NCBI GenBank assembly: GCA_037447655.1
Contig: JBBHKE010003403.1
Coordinates: 1 to 64,000 of the forward strand
Length of the DNA stretch: 64,000 bases
From: Zygnema cylindricum
Taxonomy: Eukaryota; Streptophyta; Zygnematophyceae; Zygnematales; Zygnemataceae
Direction of reading: 5' to 3'
The notes under the pieces were generated by a model. The model ran no database searches. It worked only from the letters and a program-made list of their open reading frames with translations, and had not been told where the DNA came from. This document shows, piece by piece, positions 1 through 12,200 of the stretch. Position 1 is the stretch's first letter; the number at the start of each line of letters is the position of its first letter. The translations under genes were made by a program, and so were the position numbers.

Positions 1-779
1 CTTACTGCCCAGACATTTTGATGAGTACCATTTCTGGTTCGGGACAGTTCGTGTGCCATTTAACCGAAACTTGGGAGTGAAAGTGTGAAACTTTGGATTT
101 TAGCTCAGATTTTCAGTTGTAATTTTCAAAGTTTTCCCATGTCCTAGAACGAAATCGTTTCTTTAAACATGTGACAGTTGTAGACGTCTACAAAATGTAT
201 GACAGTTGTAGACATAGAGGTACCAAATGGACTTATTTCCACTTTTTTACGAAAATGCGTTAATTTTTTAAGATTTTGAAATTTTCGTAAAATTCGTATA
301 CTTTTCGTGTACAGACAAAATATATGGACAAAATGTACGAAATTTTCAGAAAATAGGCATTGCTTCGTTTCCGCGCGCAAAATTTGAACGAGATTTGGAC
401 GTTCTTCGTTACAACAAAGCCGCCATTGAATCCGCCATTCAAGCCGCCCAGCGGTTTCTAGAGGTGAAGGACAACTTGGAGGGGTTAATGTTTGATGATA
501 ACTAAAAGCAGTTGGTAGGCAAAGCTGCATACATGTCCGAGGGGGCAAAGGTTTAAGGGCAAAATTCTGAGATCGGAGTTTTGGATGAGAGTGAGGGAGG
601 TTGTGGCACTTTCAGAGCCTGTGGTGCGACTAATGAGGGAGTGTGACAAAGGGGCCTAAAATGTGGGGGAAATCTATTATGGTTTTTACAATATTGGCTA
701 ATATTTACAGAATATATTTAGCAATGGAGGAGTGAGAAACCGTTCGGGTATAGATTCTTTGGAGTGTTTCGGGTATTTC

Positions 780-1100
780 AATGTGGATTGGGGCGGTTAT
801 TTTCATTTGGGCAAATCGACTCCCAATTTCATTTTTGTATTTAGAGGAGCGACGATATCTTAAAATTTTCCTTGCACTAAGCTCGACGAAAGTAGAGTAC
901 TTGGCTGCGTGTTATGCTCCTACCGCTTTGGTGTGGAACAGTATATGCTGAGTGAGTTGGGTGTTCCGGATGAGTGTTTGAAGATTTATTTAGACAGTTT
1001 GAGTTCAATGGCACTTGTGAAGTTTTTAGTCCTTCGCAAGCGCACCAAACAAATTCGGATTTAATGGCACTTTTTGCGAGATCTGGTAGAGGCTAAAGAA
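780..1100 (+). pseudogene. Ty1/copia RNase H relic
   Basis: Plus-strand conceptual translation, with stops and frame shifts, reads like the end of a copia polyprotein. LSSTKVEYLAACYAPTALVW at about 874-933 matches the family's 'ALSSTEAEYMA' RNase H motif. It is followed by LSELGVPDECLKIY and by RTKQIRI-stop-WHFLRDLVEA, the counterpart of the usual RTKHIDIRYHFIRDLVE. No open frame remains, so it is dead. It faces the minus-strand reverse transcriptase relic that begins around 1090, so the two halves converge tail to tail instead of being collinear. What is seen is the motif order; the family assignment rests on well-known copia motifs. Confidence 0.75.
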
Positions 1101-2130
1101 AACCTTGTTCAACACATCCCAATGAACCTTTTTTGGAGTCTGAAAAGTCGGCTCACAATTGAAATGGTCGCCGAAATATAGGGACGACTTTTGACACTCA
1201 AATACATGGGGCAAACCATTGCCTCATGATATGGGACATCCACCGTCTCCTCCAATTTGTGACACTAAGCGTTTGCAATTATGGGGTTTGAAAGCGGTCT
1301 TAATACCAACTTGGAAAATCGCGTTACTTACTCTTGTAATACTACACTAGGCTTAACTTTATATTCTCCTCCTCATCACGAATAACTTCAGTTCTAAGAA
1401 TATAATATACCTAGCCCAAGTTCGTCACCTTTAAGTACAATTTTAAATACGATTTCAATTTGCGGATGCGCTCTAGGTAGTCGGACGTCATAAAGAAATC
1501 ATCTGCGTAGACCAGAAATATGATTTGGTCGTCACTTTCTCCTTTAACGTGAACTCTTAAATCTGACACTCTCTCTACAAAGCCAGAGTTTGGTAAAAAA
1601 ATTTGCCAACGAAGGTACCATGTCCCACTTCAACCCATATAGTGATTTTCGAAACGGACCTTATCGCACCGGCTGAGACGACACGTCTTCCTGCACCTTA
1701 ATGTAAGCTGCCTTCTCATGTTTTGTTAATAAAAGATGTGTTTACTTCCATCTCGTGGACATGCTTTATCATGGTAGACGTGAGGTCAACACTGATCCTC
1801 AACGAATCAACTTTCACAACTAGAGCCTATATCTCCGTGTAGTCAACGCCCTCCTTTTGAAAAAATCGTGACTAACCAATAGTGCGTTGTACTTAATTTT
1901 CTTCACTCAACACACGCCTTTTAGTGTTCAATACACACCTCGCATCAATTACTAGTTTTCTTTATGGTAGCTTCACTTCCTCTAATGTTTGATTGTCAAG
2001 GATGGACTTATATTCCTTCTCCTTCGCCAGTTTCCACTTAGAATCCTAATCGACCGACCACATCGCTTCACTATAAGATTGAGAGTCGACATTAATATTC
2101 TTGCACATTGATTACAACAATAGATGATTG
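1090..2130 (-). pseudogene. Ty1/copia reverse transcriptase relic
   Basis: Read on the minus strand from about 2130 down, fragments follow the order of a copia RT: an EAMW.....W..A.EKEY start, then VDYTEI with downstream EVNTSFIN (family: GVDYTETFAPV...MDVKTAFLNG), then GFVERVSDLRVHVKGE and LVYADDFFMTSDYLERI, where YADD is the catalytic box. VPYHEAMVCPMYLSVKSRPY and VHWDVLNKVF (family: PYREA.GSLMYL..GTRPDI and VHW.AVKR.LRYL) end the domain near 1090. Stops and frameshifts are scattered through it. It is an old insertion with no recognisable LTRs left. Confidence 0.8.
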
Positions 2131-3990
2131 GTCTCCCTCACATCGAAAATGAACTAATGTGAGGTTGGCATTTCTCCTCCTTTCCGATTATAAAAAGGCC
2201 TTTCCAACTTCTTCCCTCTTGTGCCGCAAATACTTCTTTGAATGACCGTCACGTCATCTTCTTTTGGATACACTTTCTTAAAGCGCGTCAAGCTGGTTTG
2301 GGAAATTTGAGATTCCCGAGTGTCCGAAGACGATGGAAAATTTTGAGTGTCATAACTTCTATTCCAAAATCTATGTCGCCCTTTTCAAATTCATTCTTAG
2401 TTTTTGATTTCCCCTTTTTCGCAAGGACTTACGATCTCGACTGCTCGTCCGAATCCGAATTCGAGTCACCTCTTTGTTTCAAATTTCCCACTTCTCTTCC
2501 ATTGCTCCACATTTACAATCATGTGACTACCTAAATTTGCAAATGATGGGTTGCCAACTTTCGCTTGCTCCACACCTCTTTGGACGATTTTTCTCAAATA
2601 CCGAAGTGAGTACCCATTTACTAATAGTATTCGCAATCATAAATGCCAACAAGAAGTCATGTCTTTATGTCTTCATGTATTCTTGCTCAACAAGAAGATT
2701 TTATGGTCAGCGTTAAGAATCACATTTCACACCAATTCTTTTAGGGTTTGGTTCTTTAGGAGACTCCATTAGACAAGGCAAATAAAAAGCATTAATTTTT
2801 TACCTTATTCCCCAAAGTTCACAATTCCCCTCAAAGAGGCGCACGATGGGATGCACCGGTGTTAATTATCCACTCTTTGTCTTATCTTCCATCGTCGCTC
2901 ATAGATTCACTGGTTAAATTCGAAATTGGAAAGGTTTGGTCTTTGCCAACATCATTTACGTCATCCATGCCATTTCCTTGTTTGTCGTCGCGTCCACGAC
3001 CACAGCCACCGTCGCAGCGGCAGCCACCGCAGTCCCCTTTTACGCTTCCCTTGTCAACATCTACGTCATCATATTTAGCTTAACATTGAGGACTACACTG
3101 CTCATCGTTATTAATGTTAACAATACTAATTCGGTCGCGACTTTTTATGGCCAAAAATCACAAAATAGAGTTAAAAACATTATTTAAGGAAGTGGCCTAT
3201 AATTTGCCACCGCTCCTTGCACTAAATAAGTATTGTAAATTATAATTTCGCATTAACACTAATAAATCTTTAACGCTAACAACGATGAGCGGTGTATTGT
3301 CCCCCATTTGCCACAATAGTAACAGTGCTTCTCTTTATTCTTGTAGCCTGCGGGCGAGTGTCCGAGTCGATTCCAACGGTAACAAGTAACATTGCTCCGA
3401 TCCGCTTAAACTCTTTGACTAGCACCTTCCTCTTTCCCCTTGTAGCGACTTTTAGGACCACCTCCTATACCTCTCGTTGTAACACGGAGGAAATTGACAT
3501 CCGCGGTTTGAAATGAGTTACATTGAGAAATCATATACCAGTGGAGCTTTCCTCTCTATTCTTCTTAGATTTCACATAGTTTATTACAAAATCTTACATA
3601 GTTTACTACAAACTCATACGTGCTACTTCCTCTCGCTAATAAAAAATGTCTAACGCGTTCACCTTATCCTCATTCTGAATAGTTCTTCCATTGTGAACTA
3701 ATTGCTCAACGATGATGTTATACAACTTTACGACATCATATATCGACTCACTAGTCTTAATCTTCTTGTCGAAAGTCTGGAAAAACATATTCACCTTTGT
3801 TTTACACTCCATTCCCAAACTGGTTTTGAAGAGCTTTCCAACACTCATGCGTCGTCCGGTGAGTCAAAATGTGTTCATGGATGGTTGTGGTGTAACTTTA
3901 CAACAAACTGATAGTTACCGCAACGTCTTTGAGTTCCCATACGGGGCTTTGGGATCCGACGGTTTGTGCTCATTGCCATTCACGATCTTC
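2130..3990 (-). pseudogene. Ty1/copia gag, zinc knuckle and protease relic
   Basis: This is the upstream part of the same decayed minus-strand copia element. A gag stretch at about 3636-3848 contains FDKKIKTSESIYDVVKLYNI and VEQLVHNGRTIQNEDKV, typical of the copia gag central helix region. A CCHC knuckle lies at about 3290-3335 as HCYYCGKWGT, with the His apparently lost to Thr. The protease centre is near 2838-2880 as WIINTGASHRAP, where the family has WI-[IL]-D-[ST]-GAS. The integrase segment between 2130 and 2830 is too decayed to recognise. Many stops; not functional. Confidence 0.65.
3246..3298. repeat. Half of a TA-flanked MITE (CACCG family)
   Basis: The string AACGCTAACAACGATGAGCGGTGTA ends at 3298 and matches the right terminal inverted repeat of the MITE family seen intact elsewhere (for example 54877-55070). 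No left end is visible within several hundred bases, so this is a truncated copy. Confidence 0.45.
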
Positions 3991-3999
3991 TAAAGCTGC

Positions 4000-6275
4000 T
4001 TAAGGATAAGCTTTCCCTGTTCATCCTACCTCCCTTTTTAAAAACAAGGTGGGAGAATTGGCAATGTTTGCTAGTCTTCCCATCACTATTAGTTTTAGTC
4101 ATTTTTCAAGCAGTCAACATCATTTGAATTTGTGATTGACCATCGGGTTTTTTTTCGGGGCAAGCAATCAAAAGGTGATTTATGGTTCATGTCATCGTTC
4201 TTCCGAAAATGAAGAGATAACACTATAATAATGAACTTCAAATAACAAGATAACGTCTAGGAAGCAACTAAGAGAGCATCACTGTTTGGATTGGTAATAA
4301 TAGTTTTGTCACTTTCTTTTTACTGTAAAACGCTGTAAATGACGTTAAAATTACATGCAACCACTTGGAAACTATGGTACTTACGACAATATGTATGGAC
4401 TAGCTCTTACAATCTTTGAGGATGTCATTGCGTCAAAGAACTTGCTTTGAGAGGAGGAAAAGGCCATCAATATGTCTGACGTTTTACATTGAGAATTTTC
4501 CAGGGTTTCTTAAGGTCTTTTAGGTTTTTTTATGTGAAATGTGTCTTCATATATTTTTTAACCTTAAGGAGATTAGCCTAGTACACTCAAAGAGTCACAA
4601 CTGTCTAAACTGTGAGGAGAGTACTACTAAGTGGTGAGAACTTTACATTTTTGTCACGAAAAGATGCCAAAAACAAAGCTAGGAAGCCAAGTGAGCTGAA
4701 CAAATCATTTTCTAATTAGAAAATCAAAGTTTGTTTTTTATTTCAAGTAAAATGCTATTCTAATCAAGAAGAATGATATTTTCTGTTTATTGAAAAGAAC
4801 AACTAAATGCGTGTTTTCCTTGTGAAGTATGAGATGATAAAGAGAGTGGTATTTTTTGAGGAAAATATGACAAGTAAACGGATGTTGATTGTCCGTCAAG
4901 TGTTGCTAATAATTTTTTGATATATTGATCAATATCCCATCAGGTAGTGCCAGCAAGGTACCACTCGCCTACGTGCTTTATTCCGGTTGGTAGCATGTCA
5001 AAGATTATTCAAGCGCAAAATCTGAATGTAATATATGTACAGACGAACGACATTTAAGATTTGTAAAAATGTTTTAAATCTTAAGATCTGCACGTGCGTA
5101 TTTTATCATTGTACGAGCTGGGTTGTTATGTTTTAAAATGCAAAGTCCTTTCCCTAAAGGTTAATGGATGGCAAAAGGAGCATCATAAACATCCGCCGTC
5201 AAAGGTTTTTTCGTCGGTTTCGGTGAAATTGAATCCACCCTGAAGGCACATGCCCTTTGCCAATTGTCAGGTTGTCAACGCTCATTCGTGGACCACATCT
5301 GATTTTTTCAAGTGTACCAATTGTACACATCCTGTTTGTGGCAAGGAGGACACTACCCACAAACTGGATAGAATGAGCAGATGGTTATCAAAAAATCACA
5401 CAGCAGGTTGTCACATAAAAGCTTAGAGAATGTTGACAACTCTCCAATAAACATGTTTTATTAGAAAAGAAAAAAAAAATAGTATGGAATGATACGAAAA
5501 CGTACAACTTTCAATAAACGACATCACTTTTCGGCTGATACAGGTTCAGCCTAAGATGACAAATAAAACAGTAACAAGAAAAGACTGCCTACTACTTCGA
5601 CCATGACAATAATCATGGCAAGCATTCTCCCATGGAGACATTAGTCAAATTATACGGTATGTTTGATGTCACCAGAAAGAAAAGCGACGAAAGAAGAATT
5701 TTTCAATGACATCAGCCTATTATTTCCCACACTTTTTAAACTCACACACACTTAGTCGAATCAACCATTAACTGAATCGACACTAAATTAAGCATACATA
5801 GTACGAGGAGCAAAATACCGAAGTCCCATGCCTATGCGAAAACAGATACTCCCTTAAAAATGAGGGTATTACATGGGATAGGATTATATTATGAACCAGC
5901 TCTCCTGCCTTTGATTATCCCTCACTAAGAGAGAAACATATAACAATTACAGGAATTACTTTCCATTGATTGATAACATTAACATCCCATGTAATCGAGG
6001 GAGTACCCAACATAATTTGTTCCAGAAAGAGGTAAGTTTCTCCTCTCCCTGAATCTGATAGCCTGTTCTACAGACAGATAACTGTCTCCCACTATTCTTA
6101 TTACAAACAAAAATCCGTTCTGTTGCAAAAAACCTTTCCTTGTCTACCATCGGAAAGACCCAAAAAGGCATAGGAGCAGAATCGATGCTAATATATTGAA
6201 ACTGTCCAATGATATCCCTCTACTCCGGTTCAAAAAAAAAGTCATAAACTTTACGAAATTTCCATACTATATTAT
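4000..6275. other. Intergenic stretch, no convincing gene
   Basis: AT-rich sequence without a supported coding exon. One fragment at about 5308-5425 (plus) can be read as a Cys/His-rich peptide (FKCTNCTHPVCGKEDTT... then KNHTAGC), which might be a zinc-binding remnant of a transposon protein, but stops lie on both sides. The last few hundred bases before 6276 are presumably the 3' UTR and terminator of argininosuccinate synthase. Confidence 0.4.
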
Positions 6276-9200
6276 CTACAGTCCTTTGCCCATCGCTCTC
6301 ACTCTTGTAGGGAGACCATACAAACGGATGAAACCAGCTGCGTCAGCTTGATTATAAATTCCACTTCCCTCTTCGAAAGAAGAAATGTCTTCTCGGTACA
6401 AACTGTTGGGGCTCACTCGAGAAGCCACAGTAATACCTCCCTTGTACAACTTAAGCTTTATTGAACCAGTGGTGGTAGTAGAAACCTCCGTCATAAAGGC
6501 ATCAAGAGATTCTCGAAGAGGGTCGAACCAACGGCCGGCATAAACGAGCTCCGCATACTTAATCGCTAACATATCCTTCACCTGTAAGGTGAGAAACAGA
6601 AAGGAACTACATTAGAATCTAAATAATTAAATGATTCATAAACAGTTCACATGTTATTTTATCGTTACAATGTGAATCGCTATTTGCATTCATAATTAAG
6701 TAGCATGACTGTTTCAATCTATAACAGTTCCAGTCCAAATGCCGTGGACAATTGTGAACCGCAGAAAGAATTAGAGTTAAGGAAATACTTATTTATAACA
6801 CTATTTTGTGTTCACAAGGCAAAAAAAGAAAAGGGGGACAGGAATTGTTATTAACACTAAACGGTGTAATTCCTTGTTAAACAGGCATGATACAGGAAGT
6901 CAATCAAACAAGAGAAACAAAAAGAGCACCGTTATTTGCACTTTTCTAAGGACTCTCAGGCAGCCTGTTGCTTGCCATTTCTACCATGAAGAATCGAATT
7001 CAAATATGCTTGCAAGTTTTCAATTGTAAAAAAAAATCCTCCAATCTACTTCCTACGAATTCGCAAATACATTACAACCAGTTGTAACACAACCAAATTA
7101 TCGCAAGCAAATACAACCAGCTTAATTTCACAGCTAATAGCACTCCCCTACCTCTTCCCCTCCTCGCCCCTCCCTCCCCCACCTTACCTGCATTGTCTCA
7201 CGGTCAAGTGTCAAAGATTCCAATTCCCTGCAAGCTTCAACCAAGATAGTTCCTCCAGGGGTTTCATATACACCGCGACTCTGAAAAAAAAATTGGCAAA
7301 AAAGAGACATAAATTCATTGCAAACCAATACATTTTACATTCATGCTTCCCATGCCTAACAGCCAGGGTACAGTAGAAAAACGGATTCGATTCGCTTGCT
7401 GCATTTCCTTCTTTTTCTTTTTCTTGTTTTGATACATTTATCCTTAACTGTTTTGTCCCTACCTTCTCTCTGTCAACCTGAAAATCCCGTTACAAGGTGA
7501 CTACAAAGATTTTACCTTCCATCAAAGAAACACCAGCAAATCCAGTGATGGAAAGCTTTTGACATGACGTCAATTAGAAAAAAAATGTCCTCCATATCCT
7601 TCTATTTCAAAATGGGTTTCAGTTTGTCATATTCTCGAGTATTTGAGGTAAAGAAAACCAAATTGCATTGACATACGGGAGGGATGACTATTTAAAGAAG
7701 TTTTTGTTATTTTTTTAGGGATTTTCTTTGAGAAAGTTTTAAGCGGCTATAGAGGGTTTTACTTCCTTCAAATTGACGCCAATACAAGTGAGAATAAAAA
7801 GTAATGTATATCGAGACTCTCACCTTCATTCCAACAAGTCTGTTTTCAACCATGTCACAGCGACCAATTCCATGGCGGCCTCCAATCTCATTCAATTCTG
7901 CGAGCAAGTTCGCAGGTGATAAAGTCTTTCCATTCACAGAAACAGGCAACCCCTTCTCAATACCAATTTCCACATACCTGCCAAGAAAAAAGACTCCCCG
8001 TCAAACAACTATCTAGAAATCATTCTGAAAATGACTCAAAAAGCAACTATTACTGAAGCAACGGCTCTAATCCTTCTGAATCATTGAATCAATATTAGAA
8101 ATAATAGTACACCGCGAAGTGCCATTAATTTTAAGAAATTTATAGCGCGGGGCTTATTTTGGTTTTATTCATTAATTTAGGTCATCATGTGTCAGCCGAT
8201 TACCAAAATTAGCATCAAAGAAAAATCATTAGTGTTATTAACGTTATTCATGTCCAGGGGCCGGAAAAAACCGGCACCGAATTAGTGTTTTCAACTCTAA
8301 TAACGATTCACCGTGTAGATATGTAGGTTGGTCGGCGTAGACAAGTTTCCGTCTATATATGTATCATCTCTTCCAGCTTGCTCTCTCTTTTCAAGAAGTC
8401 AAATTTTCATTTTAAGTTTGACAATAATGTAGAGTTTATTATCTTACTCAGGGGTATCGGGTGCATCCTCAGGATCGACAGTGAGGACAAACATGTCCTT
8501 CTTGGGCTCATTTGCGGGGTCCTCAAGTACATCACCCTAGGGAAAAAGCAAAAAAAAAAACAAAAAAAACAGAATCAATAAAACTAAAACTAAACACTAT
8601 TTCAGTTTTTCATGACAGTTAGTCCGGCAAAATCCACATTCAAGATAATCAGCAAAAAAAGTGTGAGCCTTAACAAGCAGGCACTGCCCATCTTAAAAGA
8701 AATATTACCGGACATCCCAATGATAGTATCTTGATACTTGAAGTACTAACAGATTTAAGTTAAATATTTCAAAACATCTCTTTACCTTGACAGATGTAAT
8801 ATAGGCCAATTTACGAACGCTCTTCCCAATAGGTAAAAACAATCAAGAAGGCGGCTTTAGAACTTTGCGATAAAATCATCAAAGGCAAGCATTTGCAGTC
8901 AAACTTATTATCCACTAAAATTGCATCGAGCAAATTCCCACAAGGACAAAAATAAACAAATCACCAACTCGACCAAAGAAGGAGAAGCAACTAAATTTTT
9001 GACGCTATTGCTGATGTATGGCACCACATACATTTGTTCCAAAATTGTAAGTTTTCTTGTAAAACATGATAAAAGCAAATTTAGCTCCAAGAATGAACTT
9101 GTAAGATAATCAAAGTGTCAATACAAACAAAATCCCAATCCAAGTAACAAAAGCACATGATATATAATATGGATAATTCCATGTAATTCATGTATGGTGC

Positions 9201-12200
9201 AGGTATATTGATGCTCACCTCGTGGCTGATATGCCACAAGTTGCGATCTCGACTGTAGATGGACTTCTTGGTCACGGGAACGGGAACATCGTGAATTTTT
9301 GCGTATTCAATTGCATCCTCCCTTCCCTTAATATCCCACTCACGCCATGGAGCAATGACATCAAGTTTTGGATCCAACGCAAAGAAAGTGAGCTCAAATC
9401 GAACCTGCATCCAAGGAAAAAAAGTAAGTAATGGTTAGTAAATGTGACACATTTAGGGAAAGGGGCATTATTGGCTTTTGTCTGAATTTTAGCGAGCCCT
9501 TCTCAAACAAATCACACATATAACAACATTGTCCACAGAGCATAAAAATCAAAAATAATCATGTACTTTCAAAGGTTTTTTAGGAAATTTTTACCTGATC
9601 GTTACCCTTTCCTGTGCAACCATGGGCAACAGCATCGGCACCCTCCTCCTTTGCAACGTCCACCATAGCCTGGTTCAAAACCAAGACACTTGAAAGTTAG
9701 TACAAAAATCTATAATAACATAATGAACAAACAATGACACGAGGACTTAAAAAATGCATGGTAATCACATGATAAACAAGTAACGATGCGACAACACGTC
9801 TTAGAGGACTTATGAGATGTATGATAATCACGTGACAAACAAATAAAGATGCAAAAACCCTCTTAGAGGACTTAAGACATGCATGATAATCACATAGGAA
9901 TGATGATGAACAAACACATATTAGAGAACTTGAGACCTTTTGTACTTGAGCTGGAGACTCCCATCTAATTCCTCTTTTAAAATTTGAAAAACCAGTGCCA
10001 GCTCTACCTGAAAGCAGAATTGACACAAGCGAAAATCTCAGGATGAACCAAGCCCTGAATTTGTCACTGAGTAACCTTTAACCAGGAAATAAGCCCTTTA
10101 TTTGTCAGCTGCTCTTGAAAAGATCACACTCCAACCCTCCTACAGAATCTTCTGTAATTCTGGCTGAAGCTTGAGTTTATAACCATGTCAAAAAAACAGC
10201 TAACAGAAGGTTTTATAGACCATAAAATTGTACCTTAGCAATGACTGGGCGAGCCATTGACGTTCCGAGCAAGTATTTCCTCTCATATACTGCTCCTGCC
10301 CTAACACAGGGAAAGACGAAATCTCTCACAAATTCCTCCTTTAAGTCTCCAATATACAGTTTCACGGCTCCACTGGCTTTTGCTTTCTTCTCCAAACCAT
10401 CAGTTTCACCCACACCCTGGAAGATGTAACAATAGTATATCAGTACAAAAGGTCAATCTGATATGCTATCAGATTACAAGCAATTACAATCACAACCATT
10501 AAAATTAAAAATTAGAAACAGGAGACTATCCGTCGACTGCAACACCGAAACCATAACAGTTCGATTTCAAGTTGAAAAAAGGGATTAAGAAAAGGAATTT
10601 TAAGTAAAAAAAGGGATTTCGGAAGTTGCCTGCCCAACATCAGCGCAAAAGCAGACCACCTCACAACCATAATTTTCCCTGTAAACAATGCGAAAAGGAA
10701 TTTGTAAGTTACTAGTAAATAAAATTTAAATTATTTTACATTTGAAGTTATTTACACTTGCATAGCATTACAATTATATAAAAACATGAGCGTTGAAGCA
10801 GTTCTTACCAAGAAAAACAGCTTAGAACAGTAGTAGCAATAAAACAATGCAAACAAATAAGGGCTTTTGCCATCATTACCTCAACCAACAGAACAACTTA
10901 CATCTCAAACCAGAAAAAAAGGAGTTTTCAAGAAAATGAAGAAAAAAAAGGTGACAATTTGAAATCATTACCTAAAACAATTCACGTATCCAAACTGTGA
11001 TGAAAAGGAATTTTCGAGAAAAATGGGTTTTTGAGAAGGAAAACGAGGGTTTTACAAGAATAAAAAAAACTGACAATTTGAAATCATTACCTCAACCAAG
11101 GTGCAGCAATTCCAGTACCGAAACCTCAATGAAAGGGTTTTTAATAAAAAAAAAAATGATTTTTCAAGAAGAGAAAAAAAACAGATAATTTGAGATCGTT
11201 ACCTCAACCAAGGCACGATGATTGAGGTATCCAAACCGCCACTGTACGCAAGTACAACTTTGTTGAGCTTTTTCTTCAACTGAGCCTTTGGAGCCACAGA
11301 GGTCGACACGTCACCCTCCGCCGCGAGCACAGCTTGAGTGCCTACGGTTTAGAAAAACAAAAAAATAATTAATAACACAATTAAAAAAACAATTCATGAA
11401 TTTAATGTGGAGAGGGAGAAGGAGAGGGACAGGGACAGAAAGAACCACAAAGGTGTACACACCAACCTCCGCAAGCACAGCTTGAGTGCTAACAGTTCAA
11501 AAAACAAACAAAAAATAAAAAAATAAAAATGTAAAAAACAAATTTTTCAGCTCGAGTGCCTACAGTTTCAGAAAACAAAAACAATTGATAGCAAAATTAA
11601 AGTCGATGAACTTATCTGAAATGCCTATGGTTAGAAAAAACACAAAATCAACTACAAAAAAACAACTAAAGCAAATAATTTCATGGGCGCCCATGTCTAA
11701 GCTTGATGGCCTACAGAAAAAGGACAGTAAACAAAAGCACCTCTGTTCCCCAGACATTCTTTTTGATTATGATATTGAACCACTTTGTCAAGCAAAGCGC
11801 TCAGAAACTAGGTCCAATTTGAACTCTTGAACTGCAATTTTCTAGAATAGATGAAAAGTTAATTTTCATATACAATAATACGATCTTCGCTCTCTCTCCC
11901 TCTGCGCTGTATTCGCAACTTTACTCATAACAATGACCAAATTTAATCGAAGTACACCAGGTATTGTTATTAGCGTCAATGTTTTTAGTTGCCACTTTAA
12001 TAACCTTTTCTCCATACGCGTGTCCTATTTCAGTTTGGAGACTGTCAATTGAAAGGTAAAATCCTTACCTTTCTATTGCACTCGTGGCATAAATAAACCG
12101 ACAAATGTGCAGGAAGAAAAAATGATTGGAATGAGGAATAAAAAATTGAAGATAAAGAAAAAATCAAACACAAAAAGAAAAACATCTGACGCTAAGAAAA

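Noticed and set aside
1026-1214. 62-codon minus-strand frame reading PKKVHWDVLNKVF as an independent gene
   Set aside because: It is the end of the decayed copia RT, and at its low-coordinate end overlaps the inverted RNase H relic.
7804-8016. Plus-strand frame over an argininosuccinate synthase exon
   Set aside because: The minus strand encodes the conserved [20 protein letters not shown] exon with matching splice sites.
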